Source: Xanthobacter autotrophicus (GTDB taxonomy: Bacteria; Pseudomonadota; Alphaproteobacteria; Rhizobiales; Xanthobacteraceae). From it: a DNA stretch of 45,798 bases. How positions within the stretch are numbered: position 1 is the stretch's first letter; every line of letters begins with the position of its first letter. Under the pieces are notes generated by a model. That model was given only the letters and a program-made list of their open reading frames with translations, made no database searches and was not told the origin of the DNA. Location of the stretch: contig NZ_JAIVFN010000024.1 of assembly GCF_030015065.1 (NCBI RefSeq), positions 1 to 45,798 of the forward strand, given 5' to 3'. The position numbers and the translations under genes were made by a program. Positions 24,857-32,828 of the stretch are shown one piece after another.

Positions 24857-25920
24857 GCGCCGGACGCTATCCGACGCCGGCGGCGAAGGCGATAGCGTCG
24901 CGCGATGGGACCTATGTCGTGGGCGATGAGCACATTGTCGAGGAACTGGCGGGCGCTCTCGCGCCACGTGAAGCGCAGGGCGAAGCGCCGCGCCGCGGCC
25001 GGCGACAGTTCCAGCGCCTTGAGGCAGGCGGTGCGCAGGTCATTGTCGAGGATGCCCACCGTCTCGGTGGCGTCGGCCAGCACGTCGGTGGGGCCGGTAA
25101 CGGGATATGCCGCCACCGGAAGGCCGCTCGCCAGTGCCTCCAGCAGCACGATGCCGAAGGTGTCGGTGCGCGAGGGAAAGCAGAACACGTCGCAGGCCGA
25201 ATAGACCTGCGCCAGATCCTCCCCTTCCTTCGGCCCGAGGAAATGGACCTTGGGGAAGCGCTCCTTCAGGCTGGCCAGCGCCGGGCCGCCGCCCACCACC
25301 ACCTTGGAGCCGGGCAGGTCCAGTTCCAGGAACGCCTCGATGTTCTTCTCCACCGCCACCCGGCCGACGAAGAGATAGACCGGGCGAGGCAGGTTCAGGG
25401 TCGCCTCGGGGCGGGGGCGGAACAGCTCCGCATCCACCCCGCGCGACCAGCGCATCAGCCGCTTGAAGCCCCGTGCCTCGAGGTCGCGCTCCAGCGTGGC
25501 GGTGGAGACCATGACGCCGCCGCCCGCATTGTGGAACGAGCGCAGCCAGGCATAGGTCAGCCGCTCCGGCACCGGGGCCCGGGCGGAGAGGTATTCGGGA
25601 AACTTGGTGTGATAGGACGTGGTGAAGGTGCGCCGCGAGGCGATGCAGGCCCGCCGCACCAGCATGCCGATGGGGCCTTCGGTGGCGATATGGACGAAAT
25701 CCGGCTGCATGGCCTCGATCCGCCGCATGATCATGCGCGGGGTGGCCAGCGCCAGGCGGATCTCGCTGTAGCTGGGCATGGGAATGGTGCGGAAGCCCTG
25801 CGGGCTCAGGAATTCCAGCTCCGCCCCGAGCGCGGCGGCTTCCCTTGCGGTATGCTCCAGGGAGCGCACCACGCCATTAATCTGTGGATGCCACGCATCG
25901 GTGGCGACGAGAACCCGCAT
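24853..25920 (-). CDS. GT4 glycosyltransferase, Agt/MgtA-like
   Basis: A 355-residue GT-B fold glycosyltransferase of family 4. The N-terminus VATDAWHPQINGVVRSLEHTA is the acceptor-side signature of the alpha-mannosyltransferase MgtA/PimB branch. The C-terminal sugar-nucleotide site includes VGRVAVEKN and SRTDTFGIVLLEALASGLPV. The C-terminus is strongly basic (RRYRLRRRRR), which suits membrane binding. The start overlaps the stop of the metallophosphoesterase gene by one base (TGATG), so the two are tightly coupled. In other alphaproteobacteria this pair (plcP-agt) makes diacylglycerol from phospholipid and glycosylates it. By that analogy it would be a glycolipid synthase. Confidence 0.82.
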   Translation of the reverse strand: MRVLVATDAWHPQINGVVRSLEHTAREAAALGAELEFLSPQGFRTIPMPSYSEIRLALATPRMIMRRIEAMQPDFVHIATEGPIGMLVRRACIASRRTFTTSYHTKFPEYLSARAPVPERLTYAWLRSFHNAGGGVMVSTATLERDLEARGFKRLMRWSRGVDAELFRPRPEATLNLPRPVYLFVGRVAVEKNIEAFLELDLPGSKVVVGGGPALASLKERFPKVHFLGPKEGEDLAQVYSACDVFCFPSRTDTFGIVLLEALASGLPVAAYPVTGPTDVLADATETVGILDNDLRTACLKALELSPAAARRFALRFTWRESARQFLDNVLIAHDIGPIARRYRLRRRRRIASGA

Positions 25921-26729
25921 CAGGCCGCCGCGCGCGCCCCCTCGACCATGTCCCGCTCCCCGGCGGGGGCCTTCTCGAGATGCCGCGTCCAGCAGATGAT
26001 CTCAAGGCGACCGTCTTCATATTCGGCGATGGCGGTGCAGCTTTCCACCCAGTCGCCGCAATTGACATAGCGCACGCCGAACTGGTCGTGAATGACCGCG
26101 TGGTGGATATGGCCGCAAATGACGCCGTCCACCCCATGGCGCTTGGCCTCGTCGGCCACCGCCTCCTCGAACTTGCCGATATAGTTGACGGCGTTCTTCA
26201 CCTTGAGCTTCGCCCACTGGCTCAGCGACCAGTAGGTCAGGCCGAGCCGGCGGCGCGCCTTGTTCACATAGGTGTTGATGGTCAGCGCCGCGGAATAGGC
26301 CCAATCGCCGAGGAAGGCGAGCCACTTGGCGTGGCGCACCACCACGTCGAACACGTCGCCGTGGATCACGAGATAGCGCTTGCCGTCCGCCGCCTCGTGG
26401 ATGGCGGTTTCCACCACCTCGATGCCGCCGAAATGGGTGCCGTAATAATCGCGCAGGAATTCGTCGTGGTTGCCGGGCAAGTAGACCATGCGCGTGCCCT
26501 TGCGGCCCTTGCGCAGCAGTTTCTGCACCACGTCGTTGTGCTTCTGCGGCCAGTACCAGGAGGATTTCAGCCGCCACCCGTCCACGATGTCGCCCACCAG
26601 ATAGACGGTGTCGGCCTCGTGATACTTGAGGAAATCGAGGAGGAGTTCCGCCTGGCACCCCTTGGTGCCGAGATGGACGTCTGAGATGAAAAGTGCGCGG
26701 AAGCGGCGCGCTTCGGGACTGTCGCTCAC
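25920..26729 (-). CDS. LpxH-type metallophosphoesterase, PlcP-like phospholipase C candidate
   Basis: A 269-residue calcineurin-fold phosphoesterase. The metal ligands are D17/H19 (ISDVHLG), D47 (GDIVD), the GNHD block (86-89), H123 (VIHGD) and GHIHH (206-210). It would be annotated UDP-2,3-diacylglucosamine diphosphatase-like, but Hyphomicrobiales generally make lipid A with LpxI. The length and the coupled glycosyltransferase match PlcP, the phosphate-starvation phospholipase C first described in Sinorhizobium. The start is GTG at 26729 with an excellent GGAGG 7 bases upstream. The frame runs 59 codons further upstream but without similarity. It is first in a four-gene operon. I see no full PHO box, only a half-like site near 26873-26883. 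Confidence 0.8.
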   Translation of the reverse strand: MSDSPEARRFRALFISDVHLGTKGCQAELLLDFLKYHEADTVYLVGDIVDGWRLKSSWYWPQKHNDVVQKLLRKGRKGTRMVYLPGNHDEFLRDYYGTHFGGIEVVETAIHEAADGKRYLVIHGDVFDVVVRHAKWLAFLGDWAYSAALTINTYVNKARRRLGLTYWSLSQWAKLKVKNAVNYIGKFEEAVADEAKRHGVDGVICGHIHHAVIHDQFGVRYVNCGDWVESCTAIAEYEDGRLEIICWTRHLEKAPAGERDMVEGARAAA

Positions 26730-26736
26730 GCAATCA

Positions 26737-26741
26737 CCTCC
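26737..26741 (-). promoter_or_regulatory. Ribosome binding site deciding the GTG start of the PlcP-like gene
   Basis: GGAGG on the minus strand lies 7 bases before GTG at 26729. It settles the start against the much longer open frame that reaches 26906. Confidence 0.65.
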
Positions 26742-26797
26742 CGCTTGACCTGCCGTTGGGGTACCTTCCCGCCCGGACAGGCGACTTGCGACGGCCT

Positions 26798-26809
26798 TTC
26801 GACGTCGAA
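26798..26809. promoter_or_regulatory. Perfect 12-base palindrome upstream of the PlcP-like gene
   Basis: TTCGACGTCGAA is fully self-complementary and lies 68-80 bases upstream of the GTG start, a common operator position. No regulator is assigned, and chance is possible in GC-rich DNA. Confidence 0.25.
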
Positions 26810-26927
26810 GTCTCACCAGCTGACCTTGCGCCTTGAAAGCGCAGTCCGGACTTAGCCGGAGTCTCGTTTCCTTTTTATGACGCCTGCGCGAAAAACGGAA
26901 GCGCAAACGCTCATCCGCGCGCCATGA

Positions 26928-27524
26928 TTAGAAAAAGAGCAGTAATACGCTGGCGGCTACGGAGGCGGCTAATAGTCCATTGACGCGGCGGCGCAGCTTT
27001 TCCTCCGACAGCAGCTGCGACAAGGCGACGCCGAACAGGGCCCAAAGCGCCAGAGATGGCAGCGCCGTCACCGAAAATACCAGCGCCAGCATGAGAACCT
27101 GCGCCAGGACATCTCGCGCAGGATCGACGAAAGTCGGAATGACGCTGAGGGCCACCGTCCACGCCTTCGGATTGACCCACTGGAAGGCAGCGGACCCGAG
27201 GAAGGTGGGTGCCGACTCAGCCCCATCTTCCCCTGCGTCCGGCGCATCGGCATGGAGCAGCCCCCAGGCCAGGTAGAGCAGGTAGGCCGCGCCGGCGAGC
27301 TTGAGCACCAGGTGCAATGCCGGCAGCGCCACGAACAGGCCGCCGAGCCCCATGCCGATGGCGATGACCAGCAGGGGAAAGCCCGCCGCCACGCCCAGCA
27401 TCTGCGGCAGGGTCTGCCGGAAGCCGAAGCGCGAGCCGGACGCCGCGGCGATCAGATTGTTCGGACCCGGCGTGACGCTGGCGGCGAACGAGAACATGAT
27501 GAGAGGGAGCAACTGGTCGGTCAT
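26928..27524 (-). CDS. LysE family amino-acid exporter
   Basis: A 198-residue LysE/RhtB translocator with about six membrane helices. The family motif is near the N-terminus (SVTPGPNNL, 16-24), and the central WVNPKAW is also typical. It exports amino acids or related small molecules; the substrate cannot be told. The ATG at 27524 begins the family homology, although the frame is open for 83 codons upstream. The 3' end is less GC-rich than its neighbours by eye. It is a lone gene, divergent from the FAH hydrolase. Confidence 0.88.
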   Translation of the reverse strand: MTDQLLPLIMFSFAASVTPGPNNLIAAASGSRFGFRQTLPQMLGVAAGFPLLVIAIGMGLGGLFVALPALHLVLKLAGAAYLLYLAWGLLHADAPDAGEDGAESAPTFLGSAAFQWVNPKAWTVALSVIPTFVDPARDVLAQVLMLALVFSVTALPSLALWALFGVALSQLLSEEKLRRRVNGLLAASVAASVLLLFF

Positions 27525-27648
27525 CGGGCACGGTTCGGGGCATGGCCTGCATTTTGTTGGCTTCCCACCATTGACCAATGCCCGCGTCCGCGCCAGCGTG
27601 CGCACCCGGCGAGCGACCGCGCGCCGCACGCGCCGGAGCACGCACCGA

Positions 27649-27677
27649 CCGGATTGATGCAATCCGATCGGATCCGG
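27649..27677. promoter_or_regulatory. Overlapping inverted repeats, possible operator for the FAH hydrolase gene
   Basis: CGGATT (27650-27655) pairs with AATCCG (27661-27666). The latter is also part of a perfect 12-base palindrome, ATCCGATCGGAT (27662-27673), which is followed by another ATCCG (27672-27676). So the half-site CGGAT/ATCCG occurs four times in 27 bases. It lies 40-67 bases upstream of the FAH gene start. Confidence 0.4.
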
Positions 27678-27715
27678 TTCCAGACATTCAATGATACCAT
27701 TAGGGAGTTTCACCG

Positions 27716-28564
27716 ATGAAGCTGGTCCGCTTCGGGGAAAAAGGGCAGGAAAAGCCGGGTCTAATCGATTCAACCGGCAAGGTGCGCGACCTGTCCTCGA
27801 TCATTCCCGACCTCGCCGGCGAGGCGCTCTCGCCCGCCAGCCTGAAAAAGGTCGCGGCGGTCGATCCGGCCTCCCTGCCGCTCGCCCCCGAGGGCGTGCG
27901 CCTCGGCTCCTGCGTGGCGCGGCCGGGCAACTTCGTCGCCGTGGGCCTCAATTTCGCGGACCACGCGGCCGAGACCAACAATCCCATCCCCGAGGAGCCC
28001 GTCCTCTTCAACAAGGCGCCGAACTGCGTCGTCGGCCCCGATGACGACGTGATGATCCCCAAGGGCTCGCTGAAGCTCGACTGGGAGGTGGAACTGGCCT
28101 TCGTCATCGGCACCCGCGCCCGCTATGTGGAAGAGCAGGACGCCCTCGCCCACGTCGCCGGCTATTTCATCTGCAACGACGTGTCCGAGCGCCACTTCCA
28201 GATCGAGCGCGCCGGCCAGTGGGCCAAGGGCAAGGGCTGCGAGACCTTCGGCCCGCTCGGCCCCTGGCTCGTGACCACAGACGAGCTCACCGACACCTCG
28301 GACCTCGCCATGTGGCTGGAGGTGAACGGCGAGAAGGTGCAGAACGGCTCCACCAGGACCATGATCTTCCGGATCCCGTTCCTGGTGCACTATATCAGCC
28401 AGTTCATGGTGCTGGAGCCCGGCGACGTGATCACCACCGGCACCCCGCCCGGCGTCGGCCTCGGCTTCAAGCCGCCGCGCTTCCTCAAAGCGGGCGACGT
28501 GATGCGCGTGGGCATCGCCGGCCTCGGCGTGCAGCAGCAGACCGTGGTGCCGTTCCAGCTGTGA
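27716..28564 (+). CDS. Fumarylacetoacetate hydrolase (FAH) family protein
   Basis: A 282-residue FAH-fold enzyme that cleaves or hydrates C-C bonds next to a carbonyl with a divalent metal. The metal ligands are E124 and E126 (LDWEVELAFVIG) and D155 (CNDVSERHFQ). The N-terminal strand-rich domain and the VGLNFADHAAE segment (76-86) are usual for this branch, which includes ureidoglycolate lyase-like and 2-keto-4-pentenoate hydratase-like enzymes. The C-terminus has VITTGTPPGVG. The ATG has GGGAG 8 bases upstream. It is a single gene, so the pathway is not given by context. Confidence 0.9.
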   Translation: MKLVRFGEKGQEKPGLIDSTGKVRDLSSIIPDLAGEALSPASLKKVAAVDPASLPLAPEGVRLGSCVARPGNFVAVGLNFADHAAETNNPIPEEPVLFNKAPNCVVGPDDDVMIPKGSLKLDWEVELAFVIGTRARYVEEQDALAHVAGYFICNDVSERHFQIERAGQWAKGKGCETFGPLGPWLVTTDELTDTSDLAMWLEVNGEKVQNGSTRTMIFRIPFLVHYISQFMVLEPGDVITTGTPPGVGLGFKPPRFLKAGDVMRVGIAGLGVQQQTVVPFQL

Positions 28565-28570
28565 GGGGAT

Positions 28571-28601
28571 CGAGGCTGATGGCAGAGCGCCGTCAGCCTC
28601 G
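28571..28601. terminator. Bidirectional hairpin between FAH gene and DUF4166 gene
   Basis: The 13-base arms at 28571-28583 and 28589-28601 pair with one G-U around a 5-base loop. One arm contains the stop codon of the minus-strand gene (28593-28595). It lies 6 bases after the FAH stop. No T-run follows, but the position and stem length support termination on both strands. Confidence 0.5.
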
Positions 28602-30257
28602 CTCGCCGTCCGGCACGAGCCAGCCCCGGTAACGGATGATGGGGCCGACGAGAGGCAACGCGATGGCTACGTCGAAGCAGGCCCGCCCGGCCGCGTCCAG
28701 GCCCTCGCAACTGGTGCTGGTGGGCAGCAGGGCCCGTGGCAACGGCACGCCCGCGAGGCGGCCACCAACGACGGGATACCAGAGACCGCCGTCGCGGATG
28801 GCCAGTCCGATGTCGAAACTGAGCAGTCCGAAACGCTCGCGGACGCCGGGACCCGTCGTATTGCGGGTCAGGTGGGAGCGGAATCGCTGACCGGCGAAGT
28901 CCCTCACCCAGACTTCCCCGCTGCCTCGGCGCTCCATGGTCACCGCGACGCGGACAGCGCCCCCGGCCCGCGGAAATCGCATCACGGCCCGAACGAGCCG
29001 AGCGAACAAGCCGGGACCGTGAGTGACCTCAGCTTCCCCGTACCACCGCCGTACATCTATCACCGCATGCAGATCGACCAGCGGTGGCGGAAGCAGGCGA
29101 AGATCCGGCCCGAGCGCCTTGGCGAACAGCAGCGGCATTGGCCGCTTTGCCCGGTGCGTCGCAAGGTTCAAACCCGCCATCAGCGCCTCGGCGTCCGCGA
29201 GCGGAAACTCCGCCACGCAGGCCCGCGCTCCGGGCTCCACCTTGCCGTCGCGGAGGCGGCGATAGAGAACGCGGGCGGGCAAAGCCGGCACATGCGGCCC
29301 GTCCCCGGCACCGGCAATCAGAACCCATTCGCGCAGTTCCATGTCTGCGGCCGTGGTCCGGCCCACGACACACACGCGCATGCCGCCGGTATCGGAGCCG
29401 AACGGCTCCAGGCGCTCGGCGACCCATTTCAGCAGGCGCGCCAGCGGCGCAAGGCTGCGCACCAGTCCCCATCGCACCGGAAGCGACAACAGCAGGAGTC
29501 CTCCGTGCATAAGCTTCAACTCCAGCCCCGCCCGGAACAGGACAGAGCGGGCGCGGAACCTTGGAGGAAACAGCGCGAGGTCCGGCGCAGCGTTATGGCT
29601 CGCCCAACGTCCGGTGACGCGCGTCCCGCCTCCGGGGTCGAGGGTGACGCGCTCAAGGCCACTCCATCCCGGAACGGATACGAACCGGCCACCCCGCCAG
29701 ACGGAAAGGGGCTGCCCCGCCTGACCGACGATGGCGCGGATCACCGACAGGCCACGCGGCGCACGGTTGCCGGGCAGGATCACACTCTCGATCACGTGGA
29801 TGTCCGCCATGCCTTCGGCAAGCTCGGCCACCGCGGATGACGACAGAGCCGGCACGCTCGACACGCCAGACAGCACGGTCCGACCGGCAGCGCGAGCGGC
29901 CGCGTCGAGGCCCGTGATGCCCGCGGTGAAGTGCGGATCGTCGGACAGGTCCAGATAGTGGGCGCCCGCCGCCAGCGCAGCCTCGGCGAGGCGGTAACAT
30001 TCCGGCCCGTAATTCTGGAAGGGGCCGGCAACGTCAATCACCACGGACGGCCCGACATCGCGTACCCGCGCCGTCAAATCGGCATCGTCGCGGTCAAGCC
30101 GCAGGGGTCGGCCACCGTAGCGGACGCAGAAAGCTTCGGCAGCGCGCATGTTGCGGCCCGCGACAACGAGGTCCACGCTCGCCTCGCCGGCAAGGCCCAT
30201 GCAGATGCGTGCGCCGAAGACGCCGTAGCCCCCGACGACGAGGACGATGTCACTCAA
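28593..30257 (-). CDS. Saccharopine dehydrogenase-like / DUF4166 fusion protein
   Basis: A 554-residue two-domain protein. Residues 1-340 resemble the saccharopine dehydrogenase-like NAD(P)-binding family: dinucleotide loop GGYGVFG (9-15), VVIDVAGPFQNYGPE and ALAAGAHYLDLSDD. Residues 360-554 match the DUF4166 type (FARLVRAVMRFPRAG, VRDFAGQRFRSHLTRN). The fusion is found elsewhere with unknown function. The start is TTG at 30257, which overlaps the DCC gene by 8 bases; no ATG is close. Third codon positions look less G/C-biased than in neighbouring genes by eye, which might mean later acquisition. Confidence 0.82.
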   Translation of the reverse strand: MSDIVLVVGGYGVFGARICMGLAGEASVDLVVAGRNMRAAEAFCVRYGGRPLRLDRDDADLTARVRDVGPSVVIDVAGPFQNYGPECYRLAEAALAAGAHYLDLSDDPHFTAGITGLDAAARAAGRTVLSGVSSVPALSSSAVAELAEGMADIHVIESVILPGNRAPRGLSVIRAIVGQAGQPLSVWRGGRFVSVPGWSGLERVTLDPGGGTRVTGRWASHNAAPDLALFPPRFRARSVLFRAGLELKLMHGGLLLLSLPVRWGLVRSLAPLARLLKWVAERLEPFGSDTGGMRVCVVGRTTAADMELREWVLIAGAGDGPHVPALPARVLYRRLRDGKVEPGARACVAEFPLADAEALMAGLNLATHRAKRPMPLLFAKALGPDLRLLPPPLVDLHAVIDVRRWYGEAEVTHGPGLFARLVRAVMRFPRAGGAVRVAVTMERRGSGEVWVRDFAGQRFRSHLTRNTTGPGVRERFGLLSFDIGLAIRDGGLWYPVVGGRLAGVPLPRALLPTSTSCEGLDAAGRACFDVAIALPLVGPIIRYRGWLVPDGERG

Positions 30258-30657
30258 GGAACCGTGCTCGCAGTTCCGGGGATGGCGGGGCGCAGGCGCG
30301 GCGCCCGAACCGGTAGCGGTTTCGCGCGATGACGTCGTAGAGCCGATCCGTCAGGCCGGCCGGCAACCACCCGAGCGGCTGGAACACAGCCCAAGGCCAG
30401 CCGATGGTGCCCATCGCCGCCGCGAAGGCCCGCATCCGGACATGGGCGCGTCCATTGACCACGACGATGTTGGTTTCCATGAGGTCGGGATCGAGCCCGT
30501 AGCGGCGGTACAGCGCGCGGCCGGTGTCCGATTGGGCGACGACGAAGCGGAAGCGCTGCTTGCGGTCGCACCGCACGATGAACCGCGCGAAGCCCGAGCA
30601 AAACAGGCACGCGCCGTCGAAGACGATGAGATCCTGGTCGGGCGGAGGGGCGCTCAT
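30250..30657 (-). CDS. Thiol-disulfide oxidoreductase DCC family protein (DUF393)
   Basis: A 135-residue DCC-family protein named for its N-terminal DxxCxxC motif, here DGACLFCSG with the two cysteines close to the N-terminus. The family is thioredoxin-like and its partners are unknown. The ATG at 30657 (MSAPPPDQD) is chosen; a Met 10 codons upstream is in frame. It overlaps the start of the DUF4166 fusion gene by 8 bases, so the two should be cotranslated. DCC and DUF4166 genes side by side recall clusters of uncharacterised membrane or lipid-linked redox proteins, but this is only association. Confidence 0.85.
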   Translation of the reverse strand: MSAPPPDQDLIVFDGACLFCSGFARFIVRCDRKQRFRFVVAQSDTGRALYRRYGLDPDLMETNIVVVNGRAHVRMRAFAAAMGTIGWPWAVFQPLGWLPAGLTDRLYDVIARNRYRFGRRACAPPSPELRARFLE

Positions 30658-30692
30658 GGAATGCCGTATGGAGGAGCCTTCGGGCATCCTAG

Positions 30693-30717
30693 GGATGGAC
30701 GGGCGGCCCGTCCATCC
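30693..30717. terminator. Perfect 11-base hairpin between the YbdK-like gene and DCC gene
   Basis: Arms at 30693-30703 and 30707-30717 pair perfectly around a 3-base loop (CGG). It lies 8 bases after the YbdK-like stop and 36 bases before the DCC start, on the same strand. No T-run. It could separate the two transcripts or protect the 3' end of the upstream one. Confidence 0.5.
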
Positions 30718-30724
30718 GCCCCCC

Positions 30725-31846
30725 TCACTGCAGCGTCGCGTTGGCGAGCCAGGTCTTCACCGCGTCGAGGGCCTCGTTGCGCTTGCCGGTGCGGTGCTGG
30801 GCCTCCTGGAAGACGGCGAGCTGCACGTCGGCGCTGGTGCCCGCCTCGGCGATGGTGCGCACATGCAGCAGCGCGTCGAGGCAGCCGAGCGCCTCCGCAT
30901 CCTCCGCCACCAGATGGACGAGCCCGTCCACCGCATCGCGCACCGCCACCGCGCGACGCTGGGCGAGATCCACGAACGAGCCGTGGATGCCGTAGCGCTG
31001 GGCCCGCCACTTGTTCTCATCGGCGATGGCCCGGTCCACCGTGCCCACATCCTTGTTGTGGTGCCGGTTGCGCACCAGGAAGCGCACCAGCGCGCGGTAG
31101 AGCGCCGCGATCGCCACCGTGTCCTCGATGCGGGTGCAGCTGTCGGGGGCACGCAGTTCCAGTGTGGGCAGCTGGCGCGAGGGGCGGATCGCCCACCACA
31201 CATAGCTCGAATCGGTGATCGCACGGGCCTCCACCATGGCGTCGAGATAACGCTCGTAGGTGGCGCTGTCCTCGAACATCTCGGGCAGGCCGGTGCGCGG
31301 TAATTCGTCATAGGCCGCCAGCCTGTAGCCCATGAGCCCGGTCTGCTTCGCCCCCCAGAACGGGGAGGAGGTGGACAGGGCGATGAAATGGGGGATGTAG
31401 GGCACCATGCGGCGCATCACATCCACCCGCTCGTCGGGGTCGGGCAGCTCCACATGCACGTGCAGGCCGCACACCATGTTGCGCTCGCCCAGCATCTTCA
31501 GGTCGTTCATGACCCCGTCATAGCGGTTGGCCCGGGTGGCGCGGACACCGTCCCAGGTGGCGGTGGGATGGGTCCCGGAGGCGATGACCCCCAGACCGTG
31601 CTCCGCCGCCACATCCGCCACCGCGCGGCGCAGCCCCTTCAACTGGTCGAGAGCGCTGCCCGTTCCGGTGGTGGGGCGGGTCGCGATCTCCAGCTGCGAC
31701 TGGAGCATCTCCACCGAGACGCTGTCGCCAAGACGCTCCTTCAGCTCGTCGAAAAAGCCCGAGGGCATGCGCCTTTGGACCGCTTTCGTCTCCGCGCCGA
31801 CGACGAAGAACTCTTCTTCGATTCCGAAGCTGTAATCGTGCGACAC
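30725..31846 (-). CDS. Carboxylate-amine ligase YbdK family (GCS2)
   Basis: A 373-residue member of the glutamate-cysteine ligase type 2 superfamily. The N-terminus [11 protein letters not shown] carries metal-binding glutamates, and CGLHVHVEL is the second metal site. YbdK has weak glutamate-cysteine ligase activity in vitro, and its natural substrate is unknown. Length matches the family (about 370). The start is GTG at 31846 with GGGAGG 5 bases upstream. It is a single gene downstream of an AT-rich promoter-like region. Confidence 0.92.
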   Translation of the reverse strand: MSHDYSFGIEEEFFVVGAETKAVQRRMPSGFFDELKERLGDSVSVEMLQSQLEIATRPTTGTGSALDQLKGLRRAVADVAAEHGLGVIASGTHPTATWDGVRATRANRYDGVMNDLKMLGERNMVCGLHVHVELPDPDERVDVMRRMVPYIPHFIALSTSSPFWGAKQTGLMGYRLAAYDELPRTGLPEMFEDSATYERYLDAMVEARAITDSSYVWWAIRPSRQLPTLELRAPDSCTRIEDTVAIAALYRALVRFLVRNRHHNKDVGTVDRAIADENKWRAQRYGIHGSFVDLAQRRAVAVRDAVDGLVHLVAEDAEALGCLDALLHVRTIAEAGTSADVQLAVFQEAQHRTGKRNEALDAVKTWLANATLQ

Positions 31847-31952
31847 GCAGGCCTCCCGCAGATTTTAGCCCCGAAGGCGAGCCTATAACGCCCGACCAAC
31901 GGCTAAGTTCCGGACAGACTGGCGCAGAATCCGACCAAAATGGGGCACCGCG

Positions 31953-31981
31953 CGGATAGATTTATCAGCCTATGCTTTCAA
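31953..31981 (-). promoter_or_regulatory. Possible sigma70-type promoter for the YbdK-like gene
   Basis: On the minus strand, TTGAAA (31981-31976) and TATCCG (31958-31953) are spaced by 17 bases, inside an unusually AT-rich stretch (about 31960-32075), 107 bases upstream of the GTG start. The -10 match is partial. Confidence 0.3.
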
Positions 31982-32099
31982 TACTTTAACGCAATGCAGC
32001 GAAAATCGAATCACTTGTTTGGAGCAAATGCAAAATGCAACTGACTTTCTTGCACCAAAAATGGGAACAAATCGGCGCACCCGGCGTTTAAGGCGCCCG

Positions 32100-32828
32100 T
32101 CAGCCGCCTCGCGCCGCCCCCACCAGGGCAAGAGCCGCCACCGCCGCGGTGTCCGCCCGCAGGATGCGGGGGCCGAGGGACAGGGTGACCGCACGCGGAG
32201 CGATGCGCGCGCGTTCCTCCGGGCTGAAACCGCCTTCCGGCCCGATCAGCACGCTGACCGGCCCTTCCGGCGCCGTGCGCAGAGCGTGGATGGGATCGTG
32301 ATCGGCCGCCGCCTCGTCGCAGAAGACGAGCACCCGTCCGGTGGACAGCGCATCGAGCCATTGGGCGAGCGGGCGCGGCTCGGCCACGCGCGGCAGGCTG
32401 AGGATGCCGCATTGCTCCGCCGCTTCCACCGCATTGGCGGTCATGCGGTCGAGGTTGATGCGGGACACCTGGGTGTAGCGGGTGAGGACGGGAGACAGCA
32501 GGCCGGCGCCCATCTCCACCGCCTTCTGCACCATGTAGTCGAGGCGGGCGTGCTTTAAGGGGGCGAAGGCGTATTCCAGCGTCGGGGCGGCCGGCTGGGG
32601 CCGCACCTGGGCCGTCGCCTCCAGGCGCACCTCCCGCTTGCCGCCGGCCACGCGGGTGGCGCGCCACTCGCCGTCGCGTCCATTGAACAGCAGCAGATCC
32701 TCGCCCACGGCGAGACGGATCACGTTGGCGACGTAATGCGCCTGCTCCGGCGCCAGCAGAACGGCGGCACCGGGCGCAAGATCGGCGTCCACGTAAAGGC
32801 GCTGCGCACGGAAATCATGGTCGGGCAT
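32100..32828 (-). CDS. rsmE: 16S rRNA (uracil1498-N3)-methyltransferase RsmE
   Basis: A 242-residue SPOUT-class methyltransferase that makes m3U1498 in 16S rRNA. The N-terminal PUA-like part includes LAPEQAHYVANVIRLAVGE. The trefoil-knot SAM site is in the C-terminal third (VLIGPEGGFSPEE, then LSLGPRILRADTAA). KAVEMGAGLLSPVLT is also characteristic. The ATG at 32828 has GGAGGA about 7 bases upstream; a longer upstream reading frame has no family similarity. Length matches RsmE. Confidence 0.95.
   Translation of the reverse strand: MPDHDFRAQRLYVDADLAPGAAVLLAPEQAHYVANVIRLAVGEDLLLFNGRDGEWRATRVAGGKREVRLEATAQVRPQPAAPTLEYAFAPLKHARLDYMVQKAVEMGAGLLSPVLTRYTQVSRINLDRMTANAVEAAEQCGILSLPRVAEPRPLAQWLDALSTGRVLVFCDEAAADHDPIHALRTAPEGPVSVLIGPEGGFSPEERARIAPRAVTLSLGPRILRADTAAVAALALVGAARGG

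Noticed and set aside
25920-26729. Calling the metallophosphoesterase true LpxH (lipid A synthesis)
   Set aside because: The host group normally uses LpxI, and the coupled lipid-type glycosyltransferase points to PlcP. I kept the family name but not the pathway.
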